A stretch of 64,000 nucleotides of DNA, from positions 30,334 to 94,333 of the forward strand of contig JAISAQ010000053.1 of the NCBI GenBank assembly GCA_031266775.1, in the 5' to 3' direction. The position numbers and the translations under genes are program-made. The notes beneath the pieces are model-generated. The model was not told the DNA's origin, did no database searches, and saw only the letters and a list, made by a program, of their open reading frames with translations. The DNA comes from Treponema sp. Its GTDB lineage: Bacteria; Spirochaetota; Spirochaetia; Treponematales; Breznakiellaceae. Each line of letters opens with the position of its first letter. The first letter of the stretch is position 1. Shown here piece by piece: positions 38,588-47,383 of this stretch.

Positions 38588-38725
38588 ATTGGACATGTTT
38601 AGTAACCCGGTTGGTTACTAAACATGTCCTTGCGATTTTTCAGGCTAAAGCATGGCTTTAGCCTTGCAAAATCGCGTTTTTAAGCGGAAGTTGTTCAATA
38701 ACTGAAGTTATTGAACAACTCTATT
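38588..38725. repeat. mosaic palindromic repeat element, copy B
   Basis: Near-identical to 33739-33875: about five differences over 138 nt, two of which are compensatory in the first stem. Confidence 0.85.
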
Positions 38726-38863
38726 TGAAACCGGCGGATGAAATCCGCGCCTCGGGAACAGCCTTTCATGACGGCGGCCGGTCCGCCGTCTATCCATTCC
38801 GGCTTCCCTCTCATTGCATAAATTCGTTATACTATAGATAAAATATACGATATGGAGGCAGCG

Positions 38864-39409
38864 ATGAAAAAATTCCTGGGTATATGTATGATGTTTTTTT
38901 TCGTGTTTCCCGCTTTCAGTCAGGAAAAATCCGGTCTTGAGGTTATTGTTAACCATTACGCGGCGCGGAATTTCACCACCGGGGACATAAGCCGTTCCGA
39001 TCTGGATCAAATCCTTCAGGCGGGAGTCCGGGCGCCCAGCGCTTCCAACCGGCAGCCCTGGCATTTTACGGTGGTGAGAAACCAGGCGCTGGCAAAACGC
39101 ATTGTTTCGAACATTGTAGAGGGGAATGTCCTTGTCGTTATTTCCACGGCGGGCGGCCAGCGGGAATTTCTGGACTGCGCCCTTGCGGCGGAGAATGTCT
39201 ACCTTGCGGCCCAGGCGCTGGGTTACGGTTCCCGTCTTTATACCGGCCCCATAGAAGCCCTTAACCAGAATCTCAGGGGCGATGTGGGGCTTCCTTCGGG
39301 ACACAGCGCCGTTATTTTGGTCAGGGTGGGAAGGGTACAGGCCGGAACCGACGCGGTAAGCGCCGCATCCGCCCGGAAAGCGGCGAATGAAGTGGTCAGT
39401 TACAAATAG
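38864..39409 (+). CDS. nitroreductase family protein with N-terminal signal peptide
   Basis: MKKFLGICMMFFFVFPAFSQ signal; AGVRAPSASNRQPWHFTVV, AAENVYLAAQALGYGS. Confidence 0.85.
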   Translation: MKKFLGICMMFFFVFPAFSQEKSGLEVIVNHYAARNFTTGDISRSDLDQILQAGVRAPSASNRQPWHFTVVRNQALAKRIVSNIVEGNVLVVISTAGGQREFLDCALAAENVYLAAQALGYGSRLYTGPIEALNQNLRGDVGLPSGHSAVILVRVGRVQAGTDAVSAASARKAANEVVSYK

Positions 39410-39499
39410 GGCCTGTTCTGTAGATTAGACGGATTTTGACAGGGCGAACCCCTGGAAAACCCGGGAGGCTTCAGGTTCCGAAAATTAAAAAGAGGCGTT

Positions 39500-40810
39500 A
39501 TGCAGTTTAGATCCACACAGGCGCATGAACCTTTGGTGTCGTTTAAGGAAGCGGTTCTCCGTTGTCTGCCCCCGGACGGAGGACTTTATGTTCCGGCTAT
39601 GATTCCGGATCTGCGGCAGTTTTTTCTGTACATGGATTCGGAAACCGCTTTTCCCGAACTGGCGGGCACACTGGCTCCCGCGTTGCTGCAGGGTGAACTT
39701 AATCCCTTTTCGGCATCGCGAGTCGCCGAGAGCGCTTTCCGGTTTGAGCCTGAACTCCAGCGGCTTGACGGCGAATTTTCCCTGCTTAACCTGTACAACG
39801 GGCCCACCGGGGTCTTCAAGGACTTCGGCATCTCCTTTCTTGCCGCGGTAATGGAGGAACTGCTTAAAAGTTCCGGCCGGGCGATGATCATTTCCGCGGC
39901 ACGGGGAGATACAGGGGTAAGCATAGCCCGCGCCTTTGCCGGCCGTGAGGGCATTGTCTGCGTGATTCTTTACCCGTCCGGACCCATACGGGGGCTTGAT
40001 CCGGAAAGTTTTGTGCCCAGAGGGGGGAATATCATCCCCATACAGATCAGGGGAACCTTTGACGACTGCCAGCGGCTGATTAACGAGACGATCAACGACA
40101 GGGAATTTTCGGAACGCTACGGTATAACCAGCGCGAACGCCATCAATCCCGGACGGCTTTTGCCGCAGAGTTTCTATTATCTTTATGCGTTTACGCGGAT
40201 TAAGGAAATTGTTCAGGGGGAACTTGTTTTCAGCGTGCCCTCCGGGAATTTCGGCAATCTTATTGCCGGTCTCTACGCCTGGAAATTCGGCATGCCGGTT
40301 AACGGTTTCATTGCCGCCATGAACGCCAACAACGCGTTCGGCGGCCTTATCCAGGGCGAGAAATTCACGGTTAACCGGCTGATCCACACCTGTTCGCCCG
40401 CTCTGGATGTGACAAATCCTTCAAACTATGCGCGCATGGTTTCCTTTTACGAGGAAGCCCCGGCGGTAATGCGGAACATGGTTTATCCCGCGGCAATAAA
40501 TGATAAAACCACCCTCGCGGTCATGGAGAAGGTGTGGAAAAAATACGGCGTTTTTCTTGATTCGCATACTGCGGTGGCTTTTGCGGCCGCGGAGCAGTTT
40601 GCCGCGTCCCGCGCCTACAGCGGCCAGGTTCACACAGTGGTGCTCGCGACCGGGCATCCCGCCAAGGAGCCTGGTCTTATCGTCAAGACCACAGGCCAGT
40701 CCATACCGGTTCCCGAACGCTTCCTTGCCCTTCAGGAAAAAGCCGATCCTGTCGCGGTTATCGATCCGGAACTTGCCGCGGTTGAGGGGGCTATTGCAAG
40801 TTGTTTCTGA
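39500..40810 (+). CDS. thrC: threonine synthase
   Basis: LYNGPTGVFKDFGISFLAAVM (PLP lysine), SAARGDTGVSIARAF, FSVPSGNFGNLIAG. Confidence 0.94.
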   Translation: MQFRSTQAHEPLVSFKEAVLRCLPPDGGLYVPAMIPDLRQFFLYMDSETAFPELAGTLAPALLQGELNPFSASRVAESAFRFEPELQRLDGEFSLLNLYNGPTGVFKDFGISFLAAVMEELLKSSGRAMIISAARGDTGVSIARAFAGREGIVCVILYPSGPIRGLDPESFVPRGGNIIPIQIRGTFDDCQRLINETINDREFSERYGITSANAINPGRLLPQSFYYLYAFTRIKEIVQGELVFSVPSGNFGNLIAGLYAWKFGMPVNGFIAAMNANNAFGGLIQGEKFTVNRLIHTCSPALDVTNPSNYARMVSFYEEAPAVMRNMVYPAAINDKTTLAVMEKVWKKYGVFLDSHTAVAFAAAEQFAASRAYSGQVHTVVLATGHPAKEPGLIVKTTGQSIPVPERFLALQEKADPVAVIDPELAAVEGAIASCF

Positions 40811-40834
40811 TAGACGTATGCTAAAGGACAATTC

Positions 40835-42352
40835 ATGCGTTGTTTTGTTTTTATTCTGACAGTATTGTTTTGTTCTTTTTCTCTTTGGGGGCAAGAATCT
40901 TCCGAAAGCGTTTCGGCCGGAGGCGAGATTCCGGCCGCAAGTGAAATTCCCGCCGGGGACGAAGGTTTGGCCGGGGATTCTCCGGTTCGGGAAGACCCGT
41001 CTGTGCCCGCCGGGGAACCGTCCCCGGCCCCCGGTCCGGCCCGGCCTTTTCCGCCTGAAGCAATAACGGACAGCATTGAGACGGCGGTTTCCCGTGATAC
41101 GAGCGCTTTTGCCTTTCCCGAAAGACTGGGCCTGGCCTTGGTGATCATCGCCGTGCAGGTCCTGCTTGTCATGCTGCTGTGGCGTCTTTGCAGGTTTTTT
41201 GCCAAAAAGATACATGAGGCTGGCGGAGAAAAAATAAAGCCTCTGACCTTCAAAAAATACAAACTTCTTAACACCAAACAGATTATCAATATTCTTTTGT
41301 TTTTTCTTAGAATATTCAAATACATCGTTACCGCCTTTCAGTTTTTTATTACCGTTCCGCTGGTGTTCAGCCTCTTCCCGGCCACGAAGGATCTTGCCTC
41401 CGTACTTTTCGGCTATATTTTTACTCCCCTCAAAAATATCGCTTTTGGGGCAGTCCTCTTTATACCGAACCTTATAACCATTTTGATAATTGTTTTTATA
41501 ACGCGGTATATTCTGCGGGGGCTTAGGTTTTTTTCGGGCCAAATTTCACGGGGAAGGCTTGTCATACCGGGTTTTTACGCCGACTGGGCGGAGCCGACCT
41601 TTAACATACTGCGTTTCCTGCTCTGGGCCTTTACGGTGGCTATTGTTTATCCGTATCTTCCGCTTGCCGATTCCAGGATCTTTCAGGGGGTTTCGGTTTT
41701 TGTGGGGGTAATCATTTCCCTGGGTTCCAGCTCCGCCATAGGGAATCTGGTGGCGGGGATCGTTATTACCTATATGCGGCCTTTCAAAGAAGGAGACAGG
41801 ATACAGATCAAGGACATTACCGGCTTTGTGGTGGAAAAGTCGCTTATGGTGGTTCGTGTCAAAACCCACAAGAACGAGTATGTTACCTTTCCCAATTTGA
41901 TGATCCTAAGCTCAAGCATCATTAATTACAACACAAGTTCCGATGAGGATGAAGAGGGGCTTGTCCTTTACGCGTCCGTTACCTTTGGCTATGATACCCC
42001 CTGGCAGACGGTGCACCGCATACTTATTGACGCGGCGCTGGCAACAGGCCATGTGCAGAAAAGCCCCAAGCCCTTTGTTCTTCAAACCGCCCTGGATGAT
42101 TTTTACTGCAGATACCAGATCAATTTTTATACGAAGGAAGTAAATCTGGTTCCGGCGATTTATTCGGAACTCCATGAAAACATACAGGAAGGTTTCCGCG
42201 CCGAAGGGCTCAACATGGCCGCTGCCCATTACCGGATCAATCTTCCGCCGAAACAACCGGCGGCAGTTTTGCCGGCGGTACAGGCGGCGGAAAAGGGCGC
42301 GGCGCGGGCGCTTTTGCCCAAAAAACGGGCCGTGAAAACGGGAAAAAAATAA
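40835..42352 (+). CDS. MscS family mechanosensitive ion channel
   Basis: SLGSSSAIGNLVAGIVITYMRPFKEGDRIQIKDITGFVVEKSLMVVRVKTHKNEYVTFPN. Confidence 0.92.
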   Translation: MRCFVFILTVLFCSFSLWGQESSESVSAGGEIPAASEIPAGDEGLAGDSPVREDPSVPAGEPSPAPGPARPFPPEAITDSIETAVSRDTSAFAFPERLGLALVIIAVQVLLVMLLWRLCRFFAKKIHEAGGEKIKPLTFKKYKLLNTKQIINILLFFLRIFKYIVTAFQFFITVPLVFSLFPATKDLASVLFGYIFTPLKNIAFGAVLFIPNLITILIIVFITRYILRGLRFFSGQISRGRLVIPGFYADWAEPTFNILRFLLWAFTVAIVYPYLPLADSRIFQGVSVFVGVIISLGSSSAIGNLVAGIVITYMRPFKEGDRIQIKDITGFVVEKSLMVVRVKTHKNEYVTFPNLMILSSSIINYNTSSDEDEEGLVLYASVTFGYDTPWQTVHRILIDAALATGHVQKSPKPFVLQTALDDFYCRYQINFYTKEVNLVPAIYSELHENIQEGFRAEGLNMAAAHYRINLPPKQPAAVLPAVQAAEKGAARALLPKKRAVKTGKK

Positions 42353-42412
42353 GCCTCCGCACGGCAAGCGCGAATCTGCGGTTCCTTCCCCGCGCAAGCG
42401 GGTTCTTGGGTA
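42353..42412. repeat. isolated GC-rich repeat module (inverted relative to copy A)
   Basis: GCCTCCGCACGGCAAGCGCGAATCTGCGGTTCCTTCCCCGCGCAAGCGGGTTCTTGG is the reverse complement, with few mismatches, of 33680-33740. Confidence 0.75.
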
Positions 42413-42486
42413 TTAAACCGGGCATTCGAATAACGGCGAAAACTTACGGCCCCTCGCCGTTCCCCGGAATTGTGCCCTCCGTTCGC

Positions 42487-43896
42487 CTAGACTATTCCGT
42501 ATGTTCTTCCGTACTTGACAATCTCCACATCGGGGAACCCGTTTTCGGCAAGGTACGCCCGGAAGGCGGACTGGGCTTTTGGTTCACCGTGAACAAGAAA
42601 GATCCGTTTGAGCCGGGATGTATCCATGGCCTTGAGCCATTCGGCCGCCTCGTAATAATCGGCATGGGCGCTGAAGGTGTTTATCTCTTCCACTTCGGCG
42701 CGCCGCCTGAACCACTGGTTGTGTATTTTTACATCAGTTTCCTTATTGCGTATGCGGCGTCCCAGCGTGTTTTCCGCCATGTAACCGACAGTCAGAATTG
42801 TGGTATTGGGATCTTCTATATTGTGGATCAGGTGATGCTGAATGCGGCCCGCTTCGCACATGCCGTCGGCCGAAATAATGATGAGCGGGCCGGGATGATC
42901 GTTCAGCGCCTTTGACTCATCGACACTGGTGGTAAAGTGCAGGCTGTTAAACCCAAAAGGGTTCTTGTGATGTTTGATAAAGGCGGCCTTGATTTCCTCA
43001 TCATAACATTCGGGATGAACCTGGAAAATGGTGGTGGCGTTGGTTGCCATGGGGGAATCCACATAGATGGGTATTTCGGGGATAACCCCTTCATCTACAA
43101 GAGAATGAAAGTAATAAACCAGCTCCTGGGTGCGTTCTATGGCAAAAGCGGGAATCAGTATCTTCCCCCTGTTTCTAACCGTTCGTTTGGCAAGAACGGC
43201 CAGTTTTTCCATCGCGCTGTCCGTGTCGTCGTGGCGGCGGTTGCCGTAGGTGCTTTCAAGAATAATGTAATCGGGCGGAGGCGGAAGATCGGGATCGCGG
43301 ATGATGGGCTTGCCCTTTCTGCCCAGATCCCCCGTGGCAAGTACGCGCACCTCTTCCCCGCCGCGATTAACGGTGATATAGGCCATGGCGGAACCGAGAA
43401 TGTGCCCCGCATCGTAAAATTCAAGCTTGACCCCGTCGCCGATAAAAAGGGGCCTGTTGTAAGACACGCCCACGATTTGGCCCGTCGCCTGTATCGCGTC
43501 CTTTTCTTCGTAAAGGGGGGTCCAGTCGAACTTTTCGCCCTTTTTCCGGGCCTGGCCCCTGAGATACGCGGCGTCACGGGCCTGTATGTTGGCGGAATCC
43601 ATCATGATAAGGCTGGCAATGTCACGGGTCGCCGGAGTGGCGTAGATGTTTCCGCCGTAGCCCTTTTTCACAAGGAGGGGAAGCAGGCCGCAGTGATCAA
43701 GGTGGCCATGGGTCAGTATCGCCGCCTCTGTGCGGCCGGAGGGAACGCCGAAATTCCTGTTCTTCCGGTCCGCTTCCGCGCGGCTTCCCTGAAAGGCCCC
43801 GCAGTCAATCAGATAACTCGACCCGTCAATTTCAAGCACATGTCTGGAACCGGTCACTTCTTCGGCCGCCCCAAGTGAATAGAAGGTTATGTCCAT
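42487..43896 (-). CDS. MBL-fold beta-CASP RNA-processing nuclease-like protein
   Basis: ILTHGHLDHCGLLPLL; DAGHILGSAMAYI; STYGNRRHDD; IYVDSPMATNAT; NTFSAHADYYE. Confidence 0.92.
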   Translation of the reverse strand: MDITFYSLGAAEEVTGSRHVLEIDGSSYLIDCGAFQGSRAEADRKNRNFGVPSGRTEAAILTHGHLDHCGLLPLLVKKGYGGNIYATPATRDIASLIMMDSANIQARDAAYLRGQARKKGEKFDWTPLYEEKDAIQATGQIVGVSYNRPLFIGDGVKLEFYDAGHILGSAMAYITVNRGGEEVRVLATGDLGRKGKPIIRDPDLPPPPDYIILESTYGNRRHDDTDSAMEKLAVLAKRTVRNRGKILIPAFAIERTQELVYYFHSLVDEGVIPEIPIYVDSPMATNATTIFQVHPECYDEEIKAAFIKHHKNPFGFNSLHFTTSVDESKALNDHPGPLIIISADGMCEAGRIQHHLIHNIEDPNTTILTVGYMAENTLGRRIRNKETDVKIHNQWFRRRAEVEEINTFSAHADYYEAAEWLKAMDTSRLKRIFLVHGEPKAQSAFRAYLAENGFPDVEIVKYGRTYGIV

Positions 43897-43997
43897 TGAC
43901 CAGAAGAATAGCGTATTTTCCCGCGCCGGGTAAGGGTGTGCATTGCCATTCTTGTCATTTCAACACAAAAGTATCACACTAACCAAAAGGAGCAACC

Positions 43998-46900
43998 ATG
44001 CTGACGCCCAAAGTGGAAAACCGCATTACCCAGTACCTGAGATTCCTTAAACCCCTGCGCTACCGGGAAATTTCCCCGCTTGTTTTTGAGTACTTTGAAA
44101 CGGACAGGACCTTTCGCGCCCCGCCCGAAAAGGCTCAGTGGAAAAAAATCAAAAGCCCGTTTCCGTACGGAACGCCCTGGCACTGCGGCTGGTTCCGGGC
44201 GGGTTTTAAAAGCCCAAAGGCCGCGGGTAAACAGGGCCGTCTCTTTCTCCGGATCATTCCCAATGCCGATTCCCTTGTCTTTATCGACGGAAAACCGGCG
44301 GGCGCCTTAAATTCTTTTCATCATAAAATTGCCGTTCCCGCGGACGGCAGGGAGCATGTTCTTCACCTTGAAGCCTACGAAGGCCACCCCTATCCGGGAA
44401 TGCATCCTTTTCAGGGCAGAACAATCATGCTTACCCTGGGAAGGCAGATCCCCGATTATCCCAATACCTTTGAAGGCGGAAATCTCCTTGAACGGCTGGA
44501 ACCGGTATATTCGCTTTACTACGATGTAAAATGCCTTTTTGAGCTTGCCCTTTCCCTGGATAACAATTCCCTCAGAAAAGCCCGCATTCTAAAGGGGCTT
44601 TATGATTCTCTTATGGAAATTCCTTTTGACGGGGAATACATGGACAGCGGCGAAGAAAAACGGCCGGGCGAAAACATCGAAAAGCTCGCCGCGGCGGCCT
44701 CAAAAAAACTCGCCCCGCTGCTTGCGGCAAAAAACGGGCCCACCGTTCCTGAGGTACACCTTATAGGCCACGCCCATATTGACCATGCGTGGCTCTGGCA
44801 TATAGGGGAAACGGAGCGCAAGGCGGCCCGGACCTATATGAACATGGCGGCCCTTGCCCGCGAATATCCTGAGTTCGTGTTTATTCAGAGCCAGCCCTGT
44901 CAGCTTGAAATAGTTAAAAACGAATATCCCGGCATTTTTGCCTCCGTAAAGGAAGCCTTTAGAAAGGGAAACTGGGAACCCAACGGCGGCATGTGGGTTG
45001 AAGCCGACTGCAACGTGACGGGAGGCGAATCCCTTGTTCGCCAGTTTCTTGTCGGCAAGGCGGCTAACCGTGAAATGCTGGGATCGGAAAAGGGCTTTAC
45101 CGAGGCGGATACCCTTTGGCTGCCCGATGTCTTCGGCTATGCGGCGGCGCTGCCCCAGATTCTTGCAGGTTGCAGAATAAAATACTTTGTGACAAGCAAG
45201 ATCAACTGGAACGATACTACCCGTTTCCCCTACGACACCTTTATCTGGCGCGGCATAGACGGTACGGGTGTTAAAACACATTACATTTCCTCATGGTCGC
45301 AGGGCTACAACGGCCGGGTAAGTCCCGAAAGTCTCAGGGAAATCTGGAACCAGGTACAGCACAAGGAACTGCAGGGGGCCGTTGTTAAATCCATAGGCGA
45401 AGGCGACGGAGGCGGCGGCACGGCAAGGGGAGATCTGGAAGAGGCCCGGCGTCTTGCAAACCTTGAAGGGGCTCCCCGTTCGCTCTGGAAGAAAGTGTCG
45501 GCGGCGCTCGACAGCATCTTCAAAAAGGGCGGTCCCTGGCCCGAATGGCGGGGCGAACTTTACCTGGAACTGCACCGGGGTACTTACACCACCCAGGCAA
45601 AAACCAAGATGTATAACCGCCGCCTGGAATTCGCCCTGCGGAATGTTGAATTCCTTGCCGCGGCGGCGGCCCTGGAACAGGGCCTTCCCTATCCCCATGA
45701 GCAGCTTCTTAAAAACTGGAAACTGCTCCTTACCAGCCAGTTTCACGACATTATCCCCGGATCGTCGATACACCGGGTCTATGCCGAAGCCGAAGCGGCC
45801 TACAGGACAATTGAAGCGGAACTTTCGCAGCTTTCAGGAACGCTGCGGCAAAAGCTGGCTCCGGGTGCGGAGGGGATTACGGTATTCAACGATCTTTCAT
45901 GGGAACGCCGGGACCCGGTACGCATGCCGGCCGCCGGGCTGGGTAAAATCAGGGCGCTGAAATCGTCCGTTGTTCCTTCCGTTGTCAGGGGGAGCGGCGG
46001 GCCGGCCTCCCTTCGCGCCCTTGCCGCGCAGGGAATCTACCCTGTTCAGCGCTACAGAGATCTTGACGGCAGGGAAACCGCCGTCTTTATCCCTTTCCTG
46101 CCTTCAATGGGCTGGGCGCATTTTTCGGGAACGGAACCGCCTTCCCGGGCGGATACGGGCGGCTGGAACCTTTCTTCGCCGTTTGAGTATTCGGGAAAAA
46201 ACCTCAGAACCCCGTTCTACCGGGCCGTTTTTGACGGGGCGGGAAGAATATCGGCCCTGCGGGACATAAAGGGAAAACGGGAACTCGTAGCGGGCGGAGG
46301 GGTTTTTAACGGCTTCATAAGCGCGCGGGACGTGCCCGTTCTCTGGGAAGCGTGGGACGTTGATTCCGACTGGACCACATACCTTGAAGAAGAAACCCGC
46401 CTCGTGTCTACCGAAGTTGCCGCCGACGGCCCGGTCTGTTTCATCCTGCGCAGACGGTACAACATAGGCGCCGCTTCCGTTCTTACCCAGGATACGGTTT
46501 TCTACGCGCTGGAAAAGCGGATAGACTTTATCACCAAAGTAGACTGGCGTGAAAAACGGCGGCTTCTTAAGGTTTCCTTTGACACGGCGATAGACGCGGC
46601 CCAGATCCGTTGCGAAGTACAGTACGGCCATCTCCTGCGGAACACCCACAAGAATCTTCCCCATGACCGGGCAAAATTTGAAATCTGCGCCCACAAGTGG
46701 GTTTCCCTGGAAGAGACGGGCGGCGGCGTGGCCCTTCTTAACGACAGCAAATACGGCCACGATGTAGAAGGCGGCCGCGTCAGGCTTACCCTGCTCCGTT
46801 CCCCTACCGCCCCCGACGAAGACGCGGACAGGGGAGAACAGCGCTTTACCTATTCCATCCTGCCTTTTACCGGAAGTTTCGGTGAATCCAGGGTGGTCCG

Positions 46901-47270
46901 CGCGGGGTACGAACTTAACGACGGCGCCGTTGTGGAATGTAATACCGCTGCGCCGGAACCGCGGGGCAGGGCCGCAAAGGGGGGAACAGGGGATTATTCC
47001 TTCTTTTCAATTGATGCCGGCGGAATAATCGCCGAAAGCGTAAAGATCCCCGAAACAGAAAAGGGGAAAGTCAAAAGCTGCGTCATCCGCCTGTACGAAA
47101 GCCTTGGCGGAAAAGAACGGGCGTTGCTGTGTTTTTCCCGGAACATCGAGTCCGCGTACCTTACGGACATGCTCGAAGGAAACCCCAAACCCCTCCGGTT
47201 TTCGGAAAAAGAACTTGTCCTGCAGTTCAGGGCCTTCGAAATCAAGACCGTCCTGGTACATTTCAGATAA
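43998..47270 (+). CDS. GH38 family alpha-mannosidase
   Basis: HLIGHAHIDHAWLWHIGETERKAARTY; GMWVEADCNVTGGESLVRQFL; LWLPDVFGYAAALPQIL. Confidence 0.94.
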   Translation: MLTPKVENRITQYLRFLKPLRYREISPLVFEYFETDRTFRAPPEKAQWKKIKSPFPYGTPWHCGWFRAGFKSPKAAGKQGRLFLRIIPNADSLVFIDGKPAGALNSFHHKIAVPADGREHVLHLEAYEGHPYPGMHPFQGRTIMLTLGRQIPDYPNTFEGGNLLERLEPVYSLYYDVKCLFELALSLDNNSLRKARILKGLYDSLMEIPFDGEYMDSGEEKRPGENIEKLAAAASKKLAPLLAAKNGPTVPEVHLIGHAHIDHAWLWHIGETERKAARTYMNMAALAREYPEFVFIQSQPCQLEIVKNEYPGIFASVKEAFRKGNWEPNGGMWVEADCNVTGGESLVRQFLVGKAANREMLGSEKGFTEADTLWLPDVFGYAAALPQILAGCRIKYFVTSKINWNDTTRFPYDTFIWRGIDGTGVKTHYISSWSQGYNGRVSPESLREIWNQVQHKELQGAVVKSIGEGDGGGGTARGDLEEARRLANLEGAPRSLWKKVSAALDSIFKKGGPWPEWRGELYLELHRGTYTTQAKTKMYNRRLEFALRNVEFLAAAAALEQGLPYPHEQLLKNWKLLLTSQFHDIIPGSSIHRVYAEAEAAYRTIEAELSQLSGTLRQKLAPGAEGITVFNDLSWERRDPVRMPAAGLGKIRALKSSVVPSVVRGSGGPASLRALAAQGIYPVQRYRDLDGRETAVFIPFLPSMGWAHFSGTEPPSRADTGGWNLSSPFEYSGKNLRTPFYRAVFDGAGRISALRDIKGKRELVAGGGVFNGFISARDVPVLWEAWDVDSDWTTYLEEETRLVSTEVAADGPVCFILRRRYNIGAASVLTQDTVFYALEKRIDFITKVDWREKRRLLKVSFDTAIDAAQIRCEVQYGHLLRNTHKNLPHDRAKFEICAHKWVSLEETGGGVALLNDSKYGHDVEGGRVRLTLLRSPTAPDEDADRGEQRFTYSILPFTGSFGESRVVRAGYELNDGAVVECNTAAPEPRGRAAKGGTGDYSFFSIDAGGIIAESVKIPETEKGKVKSCVIRLYESLGGKERALLCFSRNIESAYLTDMLEGNPKPLRFSEKELVLQFRAFEIKTVLVHFR

Positions 47271-47308
47271 ACCACGCCGGCATGGCCCTGCGGGCCGGAA
47301 TTGGTAGG

Positions 47309-47340
47309 GTTGTTCAATAACTTCAGTTATTGAACAACTT
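47309..47340. repeat. palindrome copy D: GTTGTTCAATAACTTCAGTTATTGAACAAC
   Basis: Same core as copies A-C, near-perfect palindrome, just upstream of the R-M operon. Confidence 0.8.
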
Positions 47341-47383
47341 CCTCTTGGAAACTCAAGCCCTTTGGAGGGGAAGGTTATAGAAA

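Noticed and set aside
39485-42937. Long antisense ORFs such as 39485..40387 (-), 40421..41542 (-) and 42937..43878 (+)
   Set aside because: Opposite thrC, mscS and the beta-CASP gene respectively; products lack recognisable motifs.
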